NCBI RefSeq assembly: GCF_016908415.1
Contig: NZ_JAFBDW010000004.1
Location: 186,001 to 250,000 of the forward strand
Reading direction: 5' to 3'
DNA from: Caldicoprobacter guelmensis
GTDB taxonomy: Bacteria; Bacillota; Clostridia; Caldicoprobacterales; Caldicoprobacteraceae
Length of the DNA: 64,000 nucleotides
Shown: positions 1-8,853 of the stretch, piece by piece
Layout of the letters: every line of letters starts with the position of its first letter
How positions within the stretch are numbered: position 1 is the first letter of the stretch
Notes under the pieces: model-generated
Database searches by the model: none
Told to the model about the DNA's origin: nothing
What the model saw: only the letters and a program-made list of their open reading frames with translations
Translations under genes and position numbers: made by a program

Positions 1-2
1 AT

Positions 3-509
3 GAGACATTTACACCGGTTATTGTGTGGGATAGAAAGCTTCAAAATACGCCGGAGGTTTTCTTTTTTCAGGAAATTATCCTTCAATCCTTAATAAGACA
101 GCATTTATCGCAGTATGAAAATCTCCAGGCATTATTTAGTAGCGTAGGACTGCTGGATTTACATGCAGAAGATTATGAGGTTCTCGGTGAAAAAGCCTTA
201 TCAGAAGGGCATGTTGATATTCTTATAAAAAGTCGTATGCCCGTAGGATATTCTAAAAAGATTATTATAGAAGTAAAAACTGGTGAGGCACGGAAAGAAG
301 ATATTGACCAGCTTAAAGGTTATATGGATGAAATTGGAGAAGAATGTATGGGTGGGATATTGGTAGCTAGAAAGTTTTCTAAAAAAGTGAGACATCAGTG
401 TGAATGTAAAGGAGTAAAAGCTGTTGTATATGATTTTGAACAGGTTAACAAATGCTGTAAATATACTATAGAAGAAGTAAAACAAAAACTCAGATTGCAT
501 GTACTCTGA
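3..509 (+). CDS. PD-(D/E)XK nuclease-fold protein, 5' end outside window
   Basis: The reading frame is open from the first bases of the window, so the gene very likely starts upstream; a GTG at 24 is possible but has no clear ribosome binding site. The visible part (about 169 codons) has the pattern G-H-V-D-I-L followed by I-I-I-E-V-K-T, which matches the D...ExK catalytic core of PD-(D/E)XK nucleases. A helical N-terminal part and a Cys-containing C-terminal part flank the core. Such folds occur in DNA-repair and restriction enzymes; the exact family and substrate cannot be assigned from this fragment. It is followed by about 125 bp before the next gene. Confidence 0.6.
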   Translation, partial: ETFTPVIVWDRKLQNTPEVFFFQEIILQSLIRQHLSQYENLQALFSSVGLLDLHAEDYEVLGEKALSEGHVDILIKSRMPVGYSKKIIIEVKTGEARKEDIDQLKGYMDEIGEECMGGILVARKFSKKVRHQCECKGVKAVVYDFEQVNKCCKYTIEEVKQKLRLHVL

Positions 510-569
510 TATACAAAGTGAAAGGCCTTTTAGTTTAAAAGTTTTATCTTATGTTTCCTGGCCTAAGCG

Positions 570-597
570 TTGATTATTTGCTAATATTTGCTAATAT
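570..597 (+). promoter_or_regulatory. Candidate promoter for the DUF368 gene
   Basis: TTGATT at 570-575 and TAATAT at 592-597 are separated by 16 bases. The stretch also holds the direct repeat TTTGCTAATA. Both boxes are imperfect, so this is a weak call. Confidence 0.35.
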
Positions 598-634
598 ATA
601 AGAGTATAACAAAACGGATAACCTTCATGAAAGA

Positions 635-1558
635 GTGATGCAAAATATGAGAAGCAACAAACAATCACATTTGAAATACCTGATTAGATTATGGACCTTG
701 AGGATTATCCAGGGTGCCCTTATAGGAAGCAGCGCCATATTGCCTGGCGTTAGCGGAGGCGTGCTGTGCGTGGTTTTCGGTATATACCAGCCCATGATCG
801 CGTTGCTTTCTCATCCCGTACAGTCACTGATTAGGTATTACAGGCTGTTCATACCCATAGCGATAGGGTGGGTGATAGGTTTTCTGGGGCTGGCGAGGGT
901 GGTGGAAGTGCTTTTTGATGCTTCTTCAGCCCTGGCGGCTTCTTTATTTGTTGGACTCATTGCGGGTATGTTTCCCTCGCTTTTTCGTGAGGTTGAAAAA
1001 AAGGGTACTGGGGCGGTTTCCTGGTCGTATTTTGTGGTTAGCCTGGTCATATTTTATGCGTTTTTATCCTCTCTGAAAGCAGGGCAAACCATCAAGATTG
1101 CTCCTACCACTGCATGGTATTTTCTATGCGGCGCCATATGGGGATTGAGCTTGGTGATACCTGGTTTAAGCTCATCCTCCATACTCGTATTCCTGGGCCT
1201 TTATCAGCCAATGGCAGCCGGCATTGCTGATATGAGGTTGGACGTAATATTGCCTTTGTTTGTGGGGATCGTGCTGTCAGCAGTAGGCCTGGCAAGGTTT
1301 GTCAACTTTTTACTCAAGAGGTATCATGTTTTTATCCATCACGTCATTTTAGGCATAGTGGTGGCTTCAACTCTCTTGATTATACCTTCAGGCTTTTCGA
1401 GCACGGTGCAGATGATGTTGAGCGTTGCATTTTTCCTTGTCGGTTATACCGTTTCTTTGTGGATGGAAAAGTTGAGCGCTGTTGCAGGCAAACAGGCTGA
1501 TGGAATGTCATTAGACTATGATACCAAAAGGGCAAAGTTGCGAAGAGCTGACCATTAA
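635..1558 (+). CDS. DUF368 family membrane protein (PopT-like undecaprenyl phosphate translocase)
   Basis: A polytopic membrane protein of about 300 residues. The N-terminal segment contains I-L-P-G-V-S-G-G, repeated in related form as V-I-P-G-L-S-S-S near residue 180, which are the paired signature loops of the DUF368 family. DUF368 proteins (PopT) have been shown to help return undecaprenyl phosphate, the lipid carrier for peptidoglycan and teichoic acid precursors, across the cytoplasmic membrane; that role is inferred here by family. The start is uncertain: GTG 635, ATG 638 and ATG 647 are all in frame and only a weak GAAAGAG precedes them. It stands alone between a nuclease-like gene and tyrS. 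Confidence 0.85.
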   Translation: MMQNMRSNKQSHLKYLIRLWTLRIIQGALIGSSAILPGVSGGVLCVVFGIYQPMIALLSHPVQSLIRYYRLFIPIAIGWVIGFLGLARVVEVLFDASSALAASLFVGLIAGMFPSLFREVEKKGTGAVSWSYFVVSLVIFYAFLSSLKAGQTIKIAPTTAWYFLCGAIWGLSLVIPGLSSSSILVFLGLYQPMAAGIADMRLDVILPLFVGIVLSAVGLARFVNFLLKRYHVFIHHVILGIVVASTLLIIPSGFSSTVQMMLSVAFFLVGYTVSLWMEKLSAVAGKQADGMSLDYDTKRAKLRRADH

Positions 1559-1574
1559 AGAAAGTGCGGAAAAA

Positions 1575-1610
1575 GGCAGTACCTCATCAAATTGTTGAGG
1601 ATACGCTGCC
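1575..1610 (+). terminator. Imperfect hairpin after the DUF368 gene
   Basis: GGCAG and CCTCA on the left arm pair with TGAGG and CTGCC on the right arm, with mismatched bases between them. It sits 17 bases past the stop codon. There is no real T-run, so it may be a weak terminator or simply an RNA-stabilising hairpin. Confidence 0.3.
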
Positions 1611-1804
1611 AATTTTGAGAAAGGAGTTTGTAAATATATCTTAAACGCCGCATTTTACAGGTTGTGAGGGTGACCTTATAAATTACTAGCTCGGGGGCTT
1701 GAATTTGTAGAGCGTATAAGTTAAAATTTTGTGAAAAGCCAATCATTGAATGAATCGCTGTTTTATTCCTGAGATTAAAATAATTAAAGGTTGGAGGAAT
1801 CGAA

Positions 1805-3031
1805 GTGTCAAACGTTTTTGACGTATTAAAAGAGAGGGGTTTTATAGCGCAAGTTACTCACGAGGAAGAGGTAAGGGAGCTTTTGGGACGGGAAGCCGTC
1901 ACTTTTTACATAGGCTTTGATCCCACTGCTGACAGCCTGCACGTGGGGCATTTCATCCAGATTATGGCCATGGCGCACATGCAAAGGGCTGGTCACAGGC
2001 CTATAGCACTCATAGGTGGGGGTACTGCCATGGTGGGGGACCCCAGTGGCCGTACCGATATGCGGGAGATGATGAGCGCAGAGACCATTGCCAGAAATGC
2101 TGAGGCTTTTAAAAGGCAGTTTTCAAGGTTTCTAGACTTTTCTGAAGGCAAAGCCATTATGGTCAACAATGCTGACTGGCTGCTTAACCTTAATTATATA
2201 AAGTTTTTGAGAGAGATAGGCGTGCATTTTTCGGTGAACCGCATGTTGACGGCTGAGTGCTTTAAAGCCAGGCTGGAGCGAGGGCTTTCTTTCCTCGAAT
2301 TCAATTATATGCTGATGCAGAGCTACGACTTCCTTGAGCTTTATAGGCGATATGGCTGCCGCCTGCAAATGGGTGGGGATGACCAGTGGTCCAATATTTT
2401 AGCGGGTGTTGACCTAATACGCAGGGTGGAAGGAGAGCAGGTGTACGGCATTACCTTTACCCTGCTCACCACCAGTGATGGGCAGAAGATGGGCAAGACC
2501 AGGGCGGGGGCTATATGGCTTGACCCCCATAAGACCAGTCCGTACGATTTCTACCAATACTGGAGGAATATAGCCGATGCCGATGTTAAGAAGTGCCTCG
2601 CACTTCTTACATTCCTGCCCATGGATGAGGTTGAGCGCCTGGCAAGCCTTCCGGGTGAGAAGATAAACGAGGCCAAAAAGGTACTGGCATATGAGGTGAC
2701 CAAAAACGTCCATGGCGAGGAAGAGGCTAAGAAGGCGCAGATGGCTGCTGAAGCTTTATTTGGCAGCGGCGGGGATTTGGATGCCGTGCCCACAACTGAG
2801 ATAACATTGGAGGAGTACAGGCAAAATGCCAACGTGATCGATCTGCTGTACAAGGTAGGGTTTATTCCCTCAAAGGGTGAGGGCAGGCGCCTGATTGCAC
2901 AGGGCGGGCTTTATATAAACGGTGAAAGGGTGGACAGCATTGAACGCCAGCTGACTGAACAGGACCTGCAGGATGGCAGCTTGCTGGTACGCAAGGGCAA
3001 GAAGACGTATCACAGGATAGTGGTGAAATAA
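1805..3031 (+). CDS. tyrS: Tyrosyl-tRNA synthetase
   Basis: A class I aminoacyl-tRNA synthetase that charges tRNA-Tyr with tyrosine. The HIGH-type motif LHVGH lies at residues 45-49, the GGGTA.VGDPSGR segment typical of TyrRS follows near 75-90, and the KMSKS-type loop reads KMGKT at 228-232. The last 70 residues form an S4 RNA-binding domain. The length of 408 residues is normal. The GTG start is fixed by GGAGG seven bases upstream. The leader has no T-box, unlike ileS and aroF in this window. The only tRNA gene in the window is itself a tRNA-Tyr, about 49 kb away. Confidence 0.96.
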   Translation: MSNVFDVLKERGFIAQVTHEEEVRELLGREAVTFYIGFDPTADSLHVGHFIQIMAMAHMQRAGHRPIALIGGGTAMVGDPSGRTDMREMMSAETIARNAEAFKRQFSRFLDFSEGKAIMVNNADWLLNLNYIKFLREIGVHFSVNRMLTAECFKARLERGLSFLEFNYMLMQSYDFLELYRRYGCRLQMGGDDQWSNILAGVDLIRRVEGEQVYGITFTLLTTSDGQKMGKTRAGAIWLDPHKTSPYDFYQYWRNIADADVKKCLALLTFLPMDEVERLASLPGEKINEAKKVLAYEVTKNVHGEEEAKKAQMAAEALFGSGGDLDAVPTTEITLEEYRQNANVIDLLYKVGFIPSKGEGRRLIAQGGLYINGERVDSIERQLTEQDLQDGSLLVRKGKKTYHRIVVK

Positions 3032-3102
3032 GGCTGCTTTATGCTAACCAAAGCCAGGGAGAGTATAAGTGACAAAAAAGAAAGTTATTATATATTATAG
3101 AA

Positions 3103-3147
3103 GAAACCGCTCTTTTGAAAGATTTAAAAAGAGCGGTTTCTTTTTTT
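3103..3147. terminator. Bidirectional terminator between tyrS and the XRE-cupin gene
   Basis: The arms GAAACCGCTCTTTT and AAAAGAGCGGTTTC form a perfect stem, with T-rich sequence on the plus strand and a matching A-rich flank on the other side. It serves the converging tyrS and the minus-strand regulator. Confidence 0.9.
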
Positions 3148-3150
3148 GCC

Positions 3151-3711
3151 TTACTGGGGGAACCACACCACCAAATAAGCCTTTGCTTCTTGGTCGGTTA
3201 AATTCTCTATTATGTGTTCCCTGTCGGCTTTATATCTTCCTGTATCCCCTTCGTTTAGTACTGCTGAACTCTCGCCGGCGGTAACTTTGAATTTACCGGT
3301 AATGACAGTCAAAAATTCTTCGGCGTTGGGAAAATGGGGTTTAGAATGGAGTTTGCCCCTCGGCTTGAAAGTCATGTCATAAAGTTCAAGATTGTCTATC
3401 ATGTGGACAGGGGAGTTTACGCGTATGAGGCAAGAGCGATCCTCGGAGTAAAATATGGGTGCATCATCTTTCCTTAGCACTTCTATCTGTGAAACCGATT
3501 GGGCTTTTAATAAGTATTCAACGGGTATATTGAGCGCATTGGCGATCTTCCACAATGTAACTACTGTGGGATTGGTCTTTTCCTGTTCAATTTGAGAAAG
3601 CATTGATTTTGACACCCCTGACCTCTTGGCCAGTTCATCCATGCTCATCCCTTTTTGCTTTCTGTAGTTGGCGATGTTTTTCCCGATTGCTGGGGGTTGC
3701 TTTTTATCCAT
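3151..3711 (-). CDS. XRE-family transcriptional regulator with C-terminal cupin domain
   Basis: Residues 12-65 form an XRE/Cro helix-turn-helix (MDELAKRSGVSKSMLSQIE), and residues about 105-185 form a single cupin beta-barrel with a PHFPNAEEF metal/ligand-binding segment. Proteins with this layout (PuuR/SutR type) bind small metabolites in the cupin and control an adjacent metabolic gene. It is divergent from tdh-kbl across a 268-bp gap that holds a near-perfect promoter with a palindrome over its -10 box, so it may regulate threonine breakdown. That link is inferred from position only. It converges on tyrS, with which it shares a terminator. Confidence 0.87.
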   Translation of the reverse strand: MDKKQPPAIGKNIANYRKQKGMSMDELAKRSGVSKSMLSQIEQEKTNPTVVTLWKIANALNIPVEYLLKAQSVSQIEVLRKDDAPIFYSEDRSCLIRVNSPVHMIDNLELYDMTFKPRGKLHSKPHFPNAEEFLTVITGKFKVTAGESSAVLNEGDTGRYKADREHIIENLTDQEAKAYLVVWFPQ

Positions 3712-3900
3712 TGTGATTTCCCTGCCTTGTAAAGAGTAAATTTTATTTATTTCCTGCTTACGGCGTATGTCATCGCAGTTTTAAATGAAAATAGAAGGTT
3801 TTTGCAGCTCAATCTATTTTGCCCTCATATATTGTAGCAATTGTATTATAGCTGCAGGATGTCCCGCAGGTCAACTGTTAAAATTTAAGAATTATTTGGA

Positions 3901-3933
3901 TTGACAGCGCATAGTTTATTTAATATAATAAAC
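3901..3933 (+). promoter_or_regulatory. tdh promoter with overlapping palindromic operator
   Basis: TTGACA at 3901-3906 and TATAAT at 3924-3929 with a 17-base spacer make a consensus sigma-A promoter. GTTTATT (3914-3920) and AATAAAC (3927-3933) form an exact inverted repeat around the -10 box, a natural binding site for a dimeric repressor such as the divergent XRE-cupin protein. Confidence 0.75.
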
Positions 3934-3979
3934 ATAAGGTTCGATATGTTAAACAAAGTAGGGGAGGGGAGGATTTGAT

Positions 3980-5023
3980 ATGTCCACCATGAAGGTTGTG
4001 AGAAAGCAAGGTCCTGGCCGGGGGATAGAAGTCACTACTGCTGTCATTCCAGAACCAGGTCCTGATGAGGTGCTCATTAAAGTGAAAATCGTGGGTATTT
4101 GTGGTACTGACCTGCATATCTACAGATGGGACTCTTGGGCTGAGGGCAGGGTTAAACCTCCCCTCATCATAGGCCATGAATTCATTGGAACGGTATATGC
4201 GATAGGGAAAAATGTAAAGCATTTACAGATAGGGCAGAGGGTATCGGCCGAAGGGCATATAACGTGTGGACATTGTAAATATTGCAGAAATGGACAGGGG
4301 CATATTTGTAAAGACGTGAAGATACTGGGTGTTGACAGAGACGGCTGTTTTGCCGAGTTTGTATGCGTTCCTGCCGACAATGTCTGGACGGTACATCCTG
4401 ACATTCCTGACTTTTATGGTGCTCTGTTTGACCCCTTAGGGAATGCCATGCACACTGTCATGGCCCAGCCGGTTAGCATGAAGAACGTTCTTATAACCGG
4501 TGCAGGTTCCATAGGGCTTTTTGCTATACCCATTGCCAAGGAGAATGGGGCCAGAAAGGTTATAGTAGTGGAACCCAATCCTTTTAAGAGAGAGATTGCT
4601 CTCAAAGTAGGGGCTGACCATGTGCTGGATTTTTATGATGCTGATGTGAGAGAAAAGATAATAGAGTATACAGATGGTTTAGGGCCTGATGTATTCCTTG
4701 AAATGAGTGGGAATAGCCAATCGTTAAGGTTGGGGTTGGAGCTTTTGAGTAATGGCGGTGAAGTGAGCTTGCTTGGCATTCCGCCCCGTGAAGTAGAACT
4801 CAATTTAGCCGAACAGATAATATTCAAAGGAGTTACCCTGCGAGGAATTACTGGCCGAAGGATGTTTGAAACTTGGTATCAATGCGAAAGCTTTCTTCTA
4901 AAGAATGGTAAAGTGATAGACCCTATAATTACCCATGTACTGGATTTTGAAGATGTAGAAAAAGGGTTTATGGAGATGGAGGCAAACAGGGCAATAAAGG
5001 TTTTGCTTAAGGTTTCAAAATAA
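3980..5023 (+). CDS. tdh: L-threonine 3-dehydrogenase
   Basis: A zinc-dependent medium-chain dehydrogenase that oxidises L-threonine to 2-amino-3-ketobutyrate with NAD+. The catalytic-zinc residues sit in GICGTDLHIY and GHEF, the structural-zinc loop has four cysteines (CGHCKYC...C) near residues 95-110, and the Rossmann segment is GAGSIGLFAI. The length of 347 fits Tdh. A purine-rich GGGGAGGGGAGG precedes ATG 3980. Only 14 bases separate it from kbl, the next enzyme of the pathway, so they form one operon that makes glycine and acetyl-CoA from threonine. A polyol dehydrogenase is the alternative, but the kbl partner argues for Tdh. Confidence 0.92.
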   Translation: MSTMKVVRKQGPGRGIEVTTAVIPEPGPDEVLIKVKIVGICGTDLHIYRWDSWAEGRVKPPLIIGHEFIGTVYAIGKNVKHLQIGQRVSAEGHITCGHCKYCRNGQGHICKDVKILGVDRDGCFAEFVCVPADNVWTVHPDIPDFYGALFDPLGNAMHTVMAQPVSMKNVLITGAGSIGLFAIPIAKENGARKVIVVEPNPFKREIALKVGADHVLDFYDADVREKIIEYTDGLGPDVFLEMSGNSQSLRLGLELLSNGGEVSLLGIPPREVELNLAEQIIFKGVTLRGITGRRMFETWYQCESFLLKNGKVIDPIITHVLDFEDVEKGFMEMEANRAIKVLLKVSK

Positions 5024-5037
5024 AAAGGAGGGTTTTT

Positions 5038-6227
5038 ATGAGCAGACGGCTGTATGAGAGGATTAACGCTCAGCTTAATTTATTGAAGGAAGAGGGAATC
5101 TATAAAGAATATCGTTACCTCGTATCATCAGTAAGTGGTAGGAGTGCTGTTGAAAAATACGGCGATGTCGTCGTACTGTGTTCTAACAATTATCTAGGAT
5201 TGGCAAACCATCCTAAACTTATTGAAAAAGGGATTGAAGCACTTAAGAAATATGGGGCAGGAGCTGCCAGCGTTAGATTTATTTGCGGAACATATGATAT
5301 ACACAGAACTTTAGAAAATAAAGTGGCACAATTTCTTCATGCTGAGGCAGCATTGACATATACCTCGTGCTGGAGTGCCAATACGGCTGTTATTCCGGCA
5401 CTATTGAATCCAGGGGATGCTGTAATATCTGACGAATTAAACCATGCCAGCATTATAGACGGGTGTAGATTGGTTTCAAAAGGTGTGCAGCGTTTGGTGT
5501 ACCGCCATGCGGACCTGGATTCACTTGAGGAAAAGCTAAAAGAGGCTACTGCGGGAGGCGGTGTGGCACTTATTGTCACTGATGGGGTTTTTTCTATGGA
5601 AGGGGATATCGCACCTCTTCCTGGTATTATAGAGTTAGCAAGGAAATATGATGCTGTTGTTATGGTAGATGATTCTCATGCAACCGGCGTAATAGGTGAT
5701 ACAGGTCGTGGTACTGCGGAATATTACAATATGCTTGGGCAGGTTGATATTATAACCGGTACGTTTGGTAAAGCTTTAGGAGGGGCAGGAGGCGGTTTTA
5801 TTGCAGGGCGAAAAGAGGTGATCGATTTATGCATACAACGGTCGAGACCTCATTTATTTTCAAATTCTTTACCGCCGGTATTGGCTGCTATTGCTCTTGC
5901 AGCCCTAGATATTTAGAAGAGCATCCGGAAAAGGTGCATTCACTACACCAAAAAGTTAAGTATTTCAGGGACCAACTTAAGAAAGCAGGCATTATTACTA
6001 TTGAAGGTGATAGCGCTATCATTCCAATTATGATCTATGACACAGCAAAGGCTATAAGGATTGCTGCAAGGATGTTGGAGGAAGGAGTATATGTAGTGGG
6101 ATTTGGATATCCGGTCGTTCCTGAAGGCCAGGCCAGAATAAGGATTCAGGTGTCGGATGCGTTAACCTATGATGACATAGATTATTCTATTGGCGTGTTG
6201 AAAAGGGTTTTATGCGAACAAAGCTAA
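5038..6227 (+). pseudogene. kbl: Glycine C-acetyltransferase (2-amino-3-ketobutyrate CoA ligase), frameshifted
   Basis: A PLP enzyme that cleaves 2-amino-3-ketobutyrate with CoA to glycine and acetyl-CoA. The first frame (5038-5916) runs through the PLP-lysine motif TGTFGKALGG and stops just after ALAALDI. The matching C-terminal third continues in another frame, from about 5908, with LEEHPEK to the stop at 6227. Adding one T to the short T-run at about 5907-5909 restores an uninterrupted 396-residue protein, the normal Kbl length. The fault is therefore a single-base deletion: a real inactivating mutation, a programmed slip or a sequencing error. The rest of both halves is intact, so it is recent or artefactual. 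Confidence 0.88.
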
Positions 6228-6254
6228 GTCGGGGCTTTAAGCCCCGACTTTTGC
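6226..6254 (+). terminator. Terminator of the tdh-kbl operon
   Basis: AAGTCGGGGCTTT and AAGCCCCGACTT form a perfect GC-rich stem followed by TTTTGC. It begins at the kbl stop codon. Confidence 0.88.
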
Positions 6255-6278
6255 TATTGCTTTGATGTTTCTGTACCA

Positions 6279-6977
6279 TTATTCGTCTCTTCTGCCGAAA
6301 AATCCTGATATGAGCATGAGCCTGAGCAATTGCAATACAGCCGTTAAAGTGGCTGCTACGTAAGTGAGAGCTGCAGCGTTCAATACTTTGCGCGTATGCG
6401 GCGTTTCTTCTCTGGTGAGATACCCTCCCACTTCTAGCGCTTCTATGGCTCTGCTGCTGGCGTTGTATTCTACAGGGAGGGTGACCAATTGAAACAGTAC
6501 AGCTAAGCTGAAGGCTATTACGCCTATTTGCGCCAATTCTCTGAGACCAAATACCAGGCCTAGGAACAATAGAGGAAATGCCAACTGTGAACCGATGGCA
6601 GCTACTGGCACGATAAGCGTGCGAATATTAAAAGGTATATATCCATATTGATGTTGTATCACGTGCCCGGCTTCATGGGCTGCTACGCCTAGTGCAGCCA
6701 GAGAGCTGGAGTTATATACCTGAGGAGAAAGCCTTAGCACTTTATTATGAGGGTCGTAGTGATCTGTGAGCATTCCCGGCGTCATCTCAACCCTTACGTC
6801 GTAGATCCTGTTGTCACGAAGGATTTCTCGGGCTACCTCGGCACCTGTCAGACCGCTGCGTGCGGGAATTCTGGAATACCTGGCAAAGGTGCTCTGTACC
6901 TTAAATTGGGCGTATATAGCCAGAAGTATTGCCGGTAAAAGCAGTACCATGGTTGGGTCGTACCAGAAAAACGGCAT
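6279..6977 (-). CDS. Membrane-bound neutral zinc metallopeptidase (YugP family)
   Basis: The motif HEAGH at about residues 101-105 is the HExxH zinc site of metalloproteases. The protein has an N-terminal membrane segment and further hydrophobic helices after the active site, and the 232-residue length matches the YugP/DUF-type zinc metallopeptidase family of Firmicutes. Its physiological substrate is unknown; a role in membrane protein quality control is assumed for the family. The start is ATG at 6977, which has AAAGGAG nine bases upstream; an in-frame ATG 45 bases further out has no such site. It is a single gene, converging on the kbl terminator. Confidence 0.85.
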   Translation of the reverse strand: MPFFWYDPTMVLLLPAILLAIYAQFKVQSTFARYSRIPARSGLTGAEVAREILRDNRIYDVRVEMTPGMLTDHYDPHNKVLRLSPQVYNSSSLAALGVAAHEAGHVIQHQYGYIPFNIRTLIVPVAAIGSQLAFPLLFLGLVFGLRELAQIGVIAFSLAVLFQLVTLPVEYNASSRAIEALEVGGYLTREETPHTRKVLNAAALTYVAATLTAVLQLLRLMLISGFFGRRDE

Positions 6978-7042
6978 ATGCCTCAACTCCTTTCGGGTGT
7001 CTGTATCTTTTAAAACAGGCATTTATTGGCTTTGTCAACACT

Positions 7043-7071
7043 ATATTATCATACTCAAAAGCAAAAGTCAA
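7043..7071 (-). promoter_or_regulatory. Promoter of the zinc metallopeptidase gene
   Basis: On the minus strand TTGACT (7066-7071) and TAATAT (7043-7048) are 17 bases apart. The remaining gap up to the lemA start is AT-rich, contains a short direct repeat AAGCAAGGT near 7153-7170, and shows no further gene. Confidence 0.6.
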
Positions 7072-7348
7072 TAAAGGTCAAAAGAATTTATTCTCTTGTT
7101 CATTATTATACCTGTTATCGAGAATAATACAACTTATCTGTAATGCACGCTTAAGCAAGGTAAGCAAGGTAAAAAACACTGTTTAAAAACTTTCATAATA
7201 AAACTTTGAAAAAGACATATAAATGAATTGATAGCATAAACAAGTACACTACAAGTGGTTTCCATTTTTTCTTGTTGTAATGGTGTATAAATGCTGGTAG
7301 AATAATTATAAGTTGAGTATATAAATTTTTTGCTTTGGGGGTAAAGAC

Positions 7349-7924
7349 ATGAAAAATTGGGTGAAAGCGGTCTTAATTATAGGAATAATACTTGTTTTGA
7401 TTGCTGTTTGGATGATAAACGGTTACAATAACCTTGTAGCAAAGAGCGAAGAGGTGCAAACGGCTCTAAGTCAGATAGATAACCAGCTTCAAAGGCGAAA
7501 CGATTTGATACCCAATCTGGTGGAAACGGTTAAAAGATATGCTGCCCATGAGTCGGAGGTTTTTGCCCAGATTGCTGAGGCTAGGGCAAAGCTGGCCGGT
7601 GCTGCTACTGTTCAAGACATGGCACAGGCAGATGCTCAAGTGTCAAGCGCTTTGTCCAGGCTACTTGCTATAGCGGAGAACTACCCTGAACTTAAGGCTA
7701 ATCAGAACTTTATTCAGCTGCAGGATGAGCTGGCGGGTACTGAAAACAGGATTACGGTTGCAAGGCGGGATTATAATGAAAAAGCACGAGATTACAACAC
7801 AACTATTAGAAGATTTCCGATGAACATTGTAGCCAGCATATTTGGCTTTGAACGTGCTGAGTATTTCGAGGCATCTGAAGATGCTAAACAGGTGCCTAAC
7901 GTGGGCAAACTGTTTGAGGATTAA
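7349..7924 (+). CDS. lemA: LemA family membrane protein
   Basis: One N-terminal transmembrane helix (residues 5-25) is followed by a cytosolic or external helical bundle with NGYNNLV and NQLQRRNDLIPNLVETVK, hallmark stretches of LemA. LemA proteins are 185-200 residues long and are often encoded beside TPM-domain proteins, as here; their function is not settled. GGGGGTAAAG precedes ATG 7349. The next gene starts only 12 bases after the stop, so the two are co-transcribed. Confidence 0.93.
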   Translation: MKNWVKAVLIIGIILVLIAVWMINGYNNLVAKSEEVQTALSQIDNQLQRRNDLIPNLVETVKRYAAHESEVFAQIAEARAKLAGAATVQDMAQADAQVSSALSRLLAIAENYPELKANQNFIQLQDELAGTENRITVARRDYNEKARDYNTTIRRFPMNIVASIFGFERAEYFEASEDAKQVPNVGKLFED

Positions 7925-7936
7925 AGGTGTTTGAAG

Positions 7937-8761
7937 ATGAAACATGTAAATGATATGAGGATAGTCATATGTATAGTGACGCTTATATTCTTATTTTCTG
8001 GCTGCAGCGCTGAAGAGGATAATTATCCTGAACCGACTGATGCTTTTTATGTGAATGACTATGCTAATATTCTGGATGCCGATGCAAAGGAGCATATCTT
8101 AAGGGTTGCTGAGGAATTGGAAGATACCACTACTGCTCAGGTAGTGGTGGTAACCGTTGAAGGTATTGATGACAGGCCGCTGGAGGAATACACCCTTGGA
8201 CTATTCCGTAAGTGGGGTATAGGCCAGAAGGGTAAAGATAATGGCGTGCTTATATTTGTGGATGTGCAGGGGAGGCAGTCCAGAATTGAGGTGGGATATG
8301 GCCTTGAAGGAGTGCTTACGGACGGAAAAACCGGCAGGATACAGGATGAGTACATGATCCCTTTTTTCCGACAAGGCCGGTATAGTCAAGGTATTGTTGC
8401 AGGGTTCAATGCGATAGTGAATGAGATTTATAAGGAGTACGGCTATATAGACAAATTGGTGGGAGACGATATGCTGCTCGAAGAGCCGAGTTTACCTGCT
8501 GAGCAGCCTGAAGAAGATGGTTTTTCTTTGTCAAGATTTATATTATGGCTGGTACTCGTTGTGGCATTTATCTTTTTCGATTTTGCCTTCTTCAGAGGGG
8601 CTATTACCTCCACCGTATTCCGTTCCAGGGGTGGTGGAGGATATGGAGGCTGGTTTGGTCCGGGCACGAGAGGTGGCGGATTTGGCGGTGGAGGTTTTGG
8701 AAGCGGACGCTCTGGCGGCGGTGGTAGTGCCGGAGGTGGGGGGAGCTCGCGAAGCTGGTAA
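7937..8761 (+). CDS. TPM-domain (YgcG-type) lipoprotein
   Basis: The signal peptide ends in LFSGC, a lipobox, so the mature protein should be anchored to the outer face of the membrane. Residues about 35-175 form a TPM domain (Y-V-N-D-Y-A-N-I-L at its start). A single transmembrane helix lies near residues 200-220, and the last 45 residues are extremely Gly/Ser-rich, ending SRSW, the typical YgcG tail. ATG 7937 is chosen because AAAGGTG lies seven bases upstream; a TTG six bases earlier is too close to it. It is the partner of LemA in many Firmicutes. Function is unknown; TPM domains have been linked to photosystem repair and phosphatase activity elsewhere. Confidence 0.88.
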   Translation: MKHVNDMRIVICIVTLIFLFSGCSAEEDNYPEPTDAFYVNDYANILDADAKEHILRVAEELEDTTTAQVVVVTVEGIDDRPLEEYTLGLFRKWGIGQKGKDNGVLIFVDVQGRQSRIEVGYGLEGVLTDGKTGRIQDEYMIPFFRQGRYSQGIVAGFNAIVNEIYKEYGYIDKLVGDDMLLEEPSLPAEQPEEDGFSLSRFILWLVLVVAFIFFDFAFFRGAITSTVFRSRGGGGYGGWFGPGTRGGGFGGGGFGSGRSGGGGSAGGGGSSRSW

Positions 8762-8853
8762 TTGACCTTGATTTTTTGTGAAGCTGAGTGAGAGTTTGGA
8801 GGACGTGATCATATAACAACAGCGTGAATTACTGAAACAGGGGGAGGGGAATA

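Noticed and set aside
1559..1804. T-box leader of tyrS
   Set aside because: The T-box sequence GGTGG..ACCGCG and a terminator/antiterminator pair are absent.
3069..3284. 71-codon frame after tyrS
   Set aside because: It spans a bidirectional terminator and overlaps the end of the XRE-cupin gene on the other strand; no binding site.
5829..6227. Separate 132-codon gene after kbl
   Set aside because: Its useful part is the C-terminal third of Kbl; its first residues are out-of-frame sequence of the same gene.
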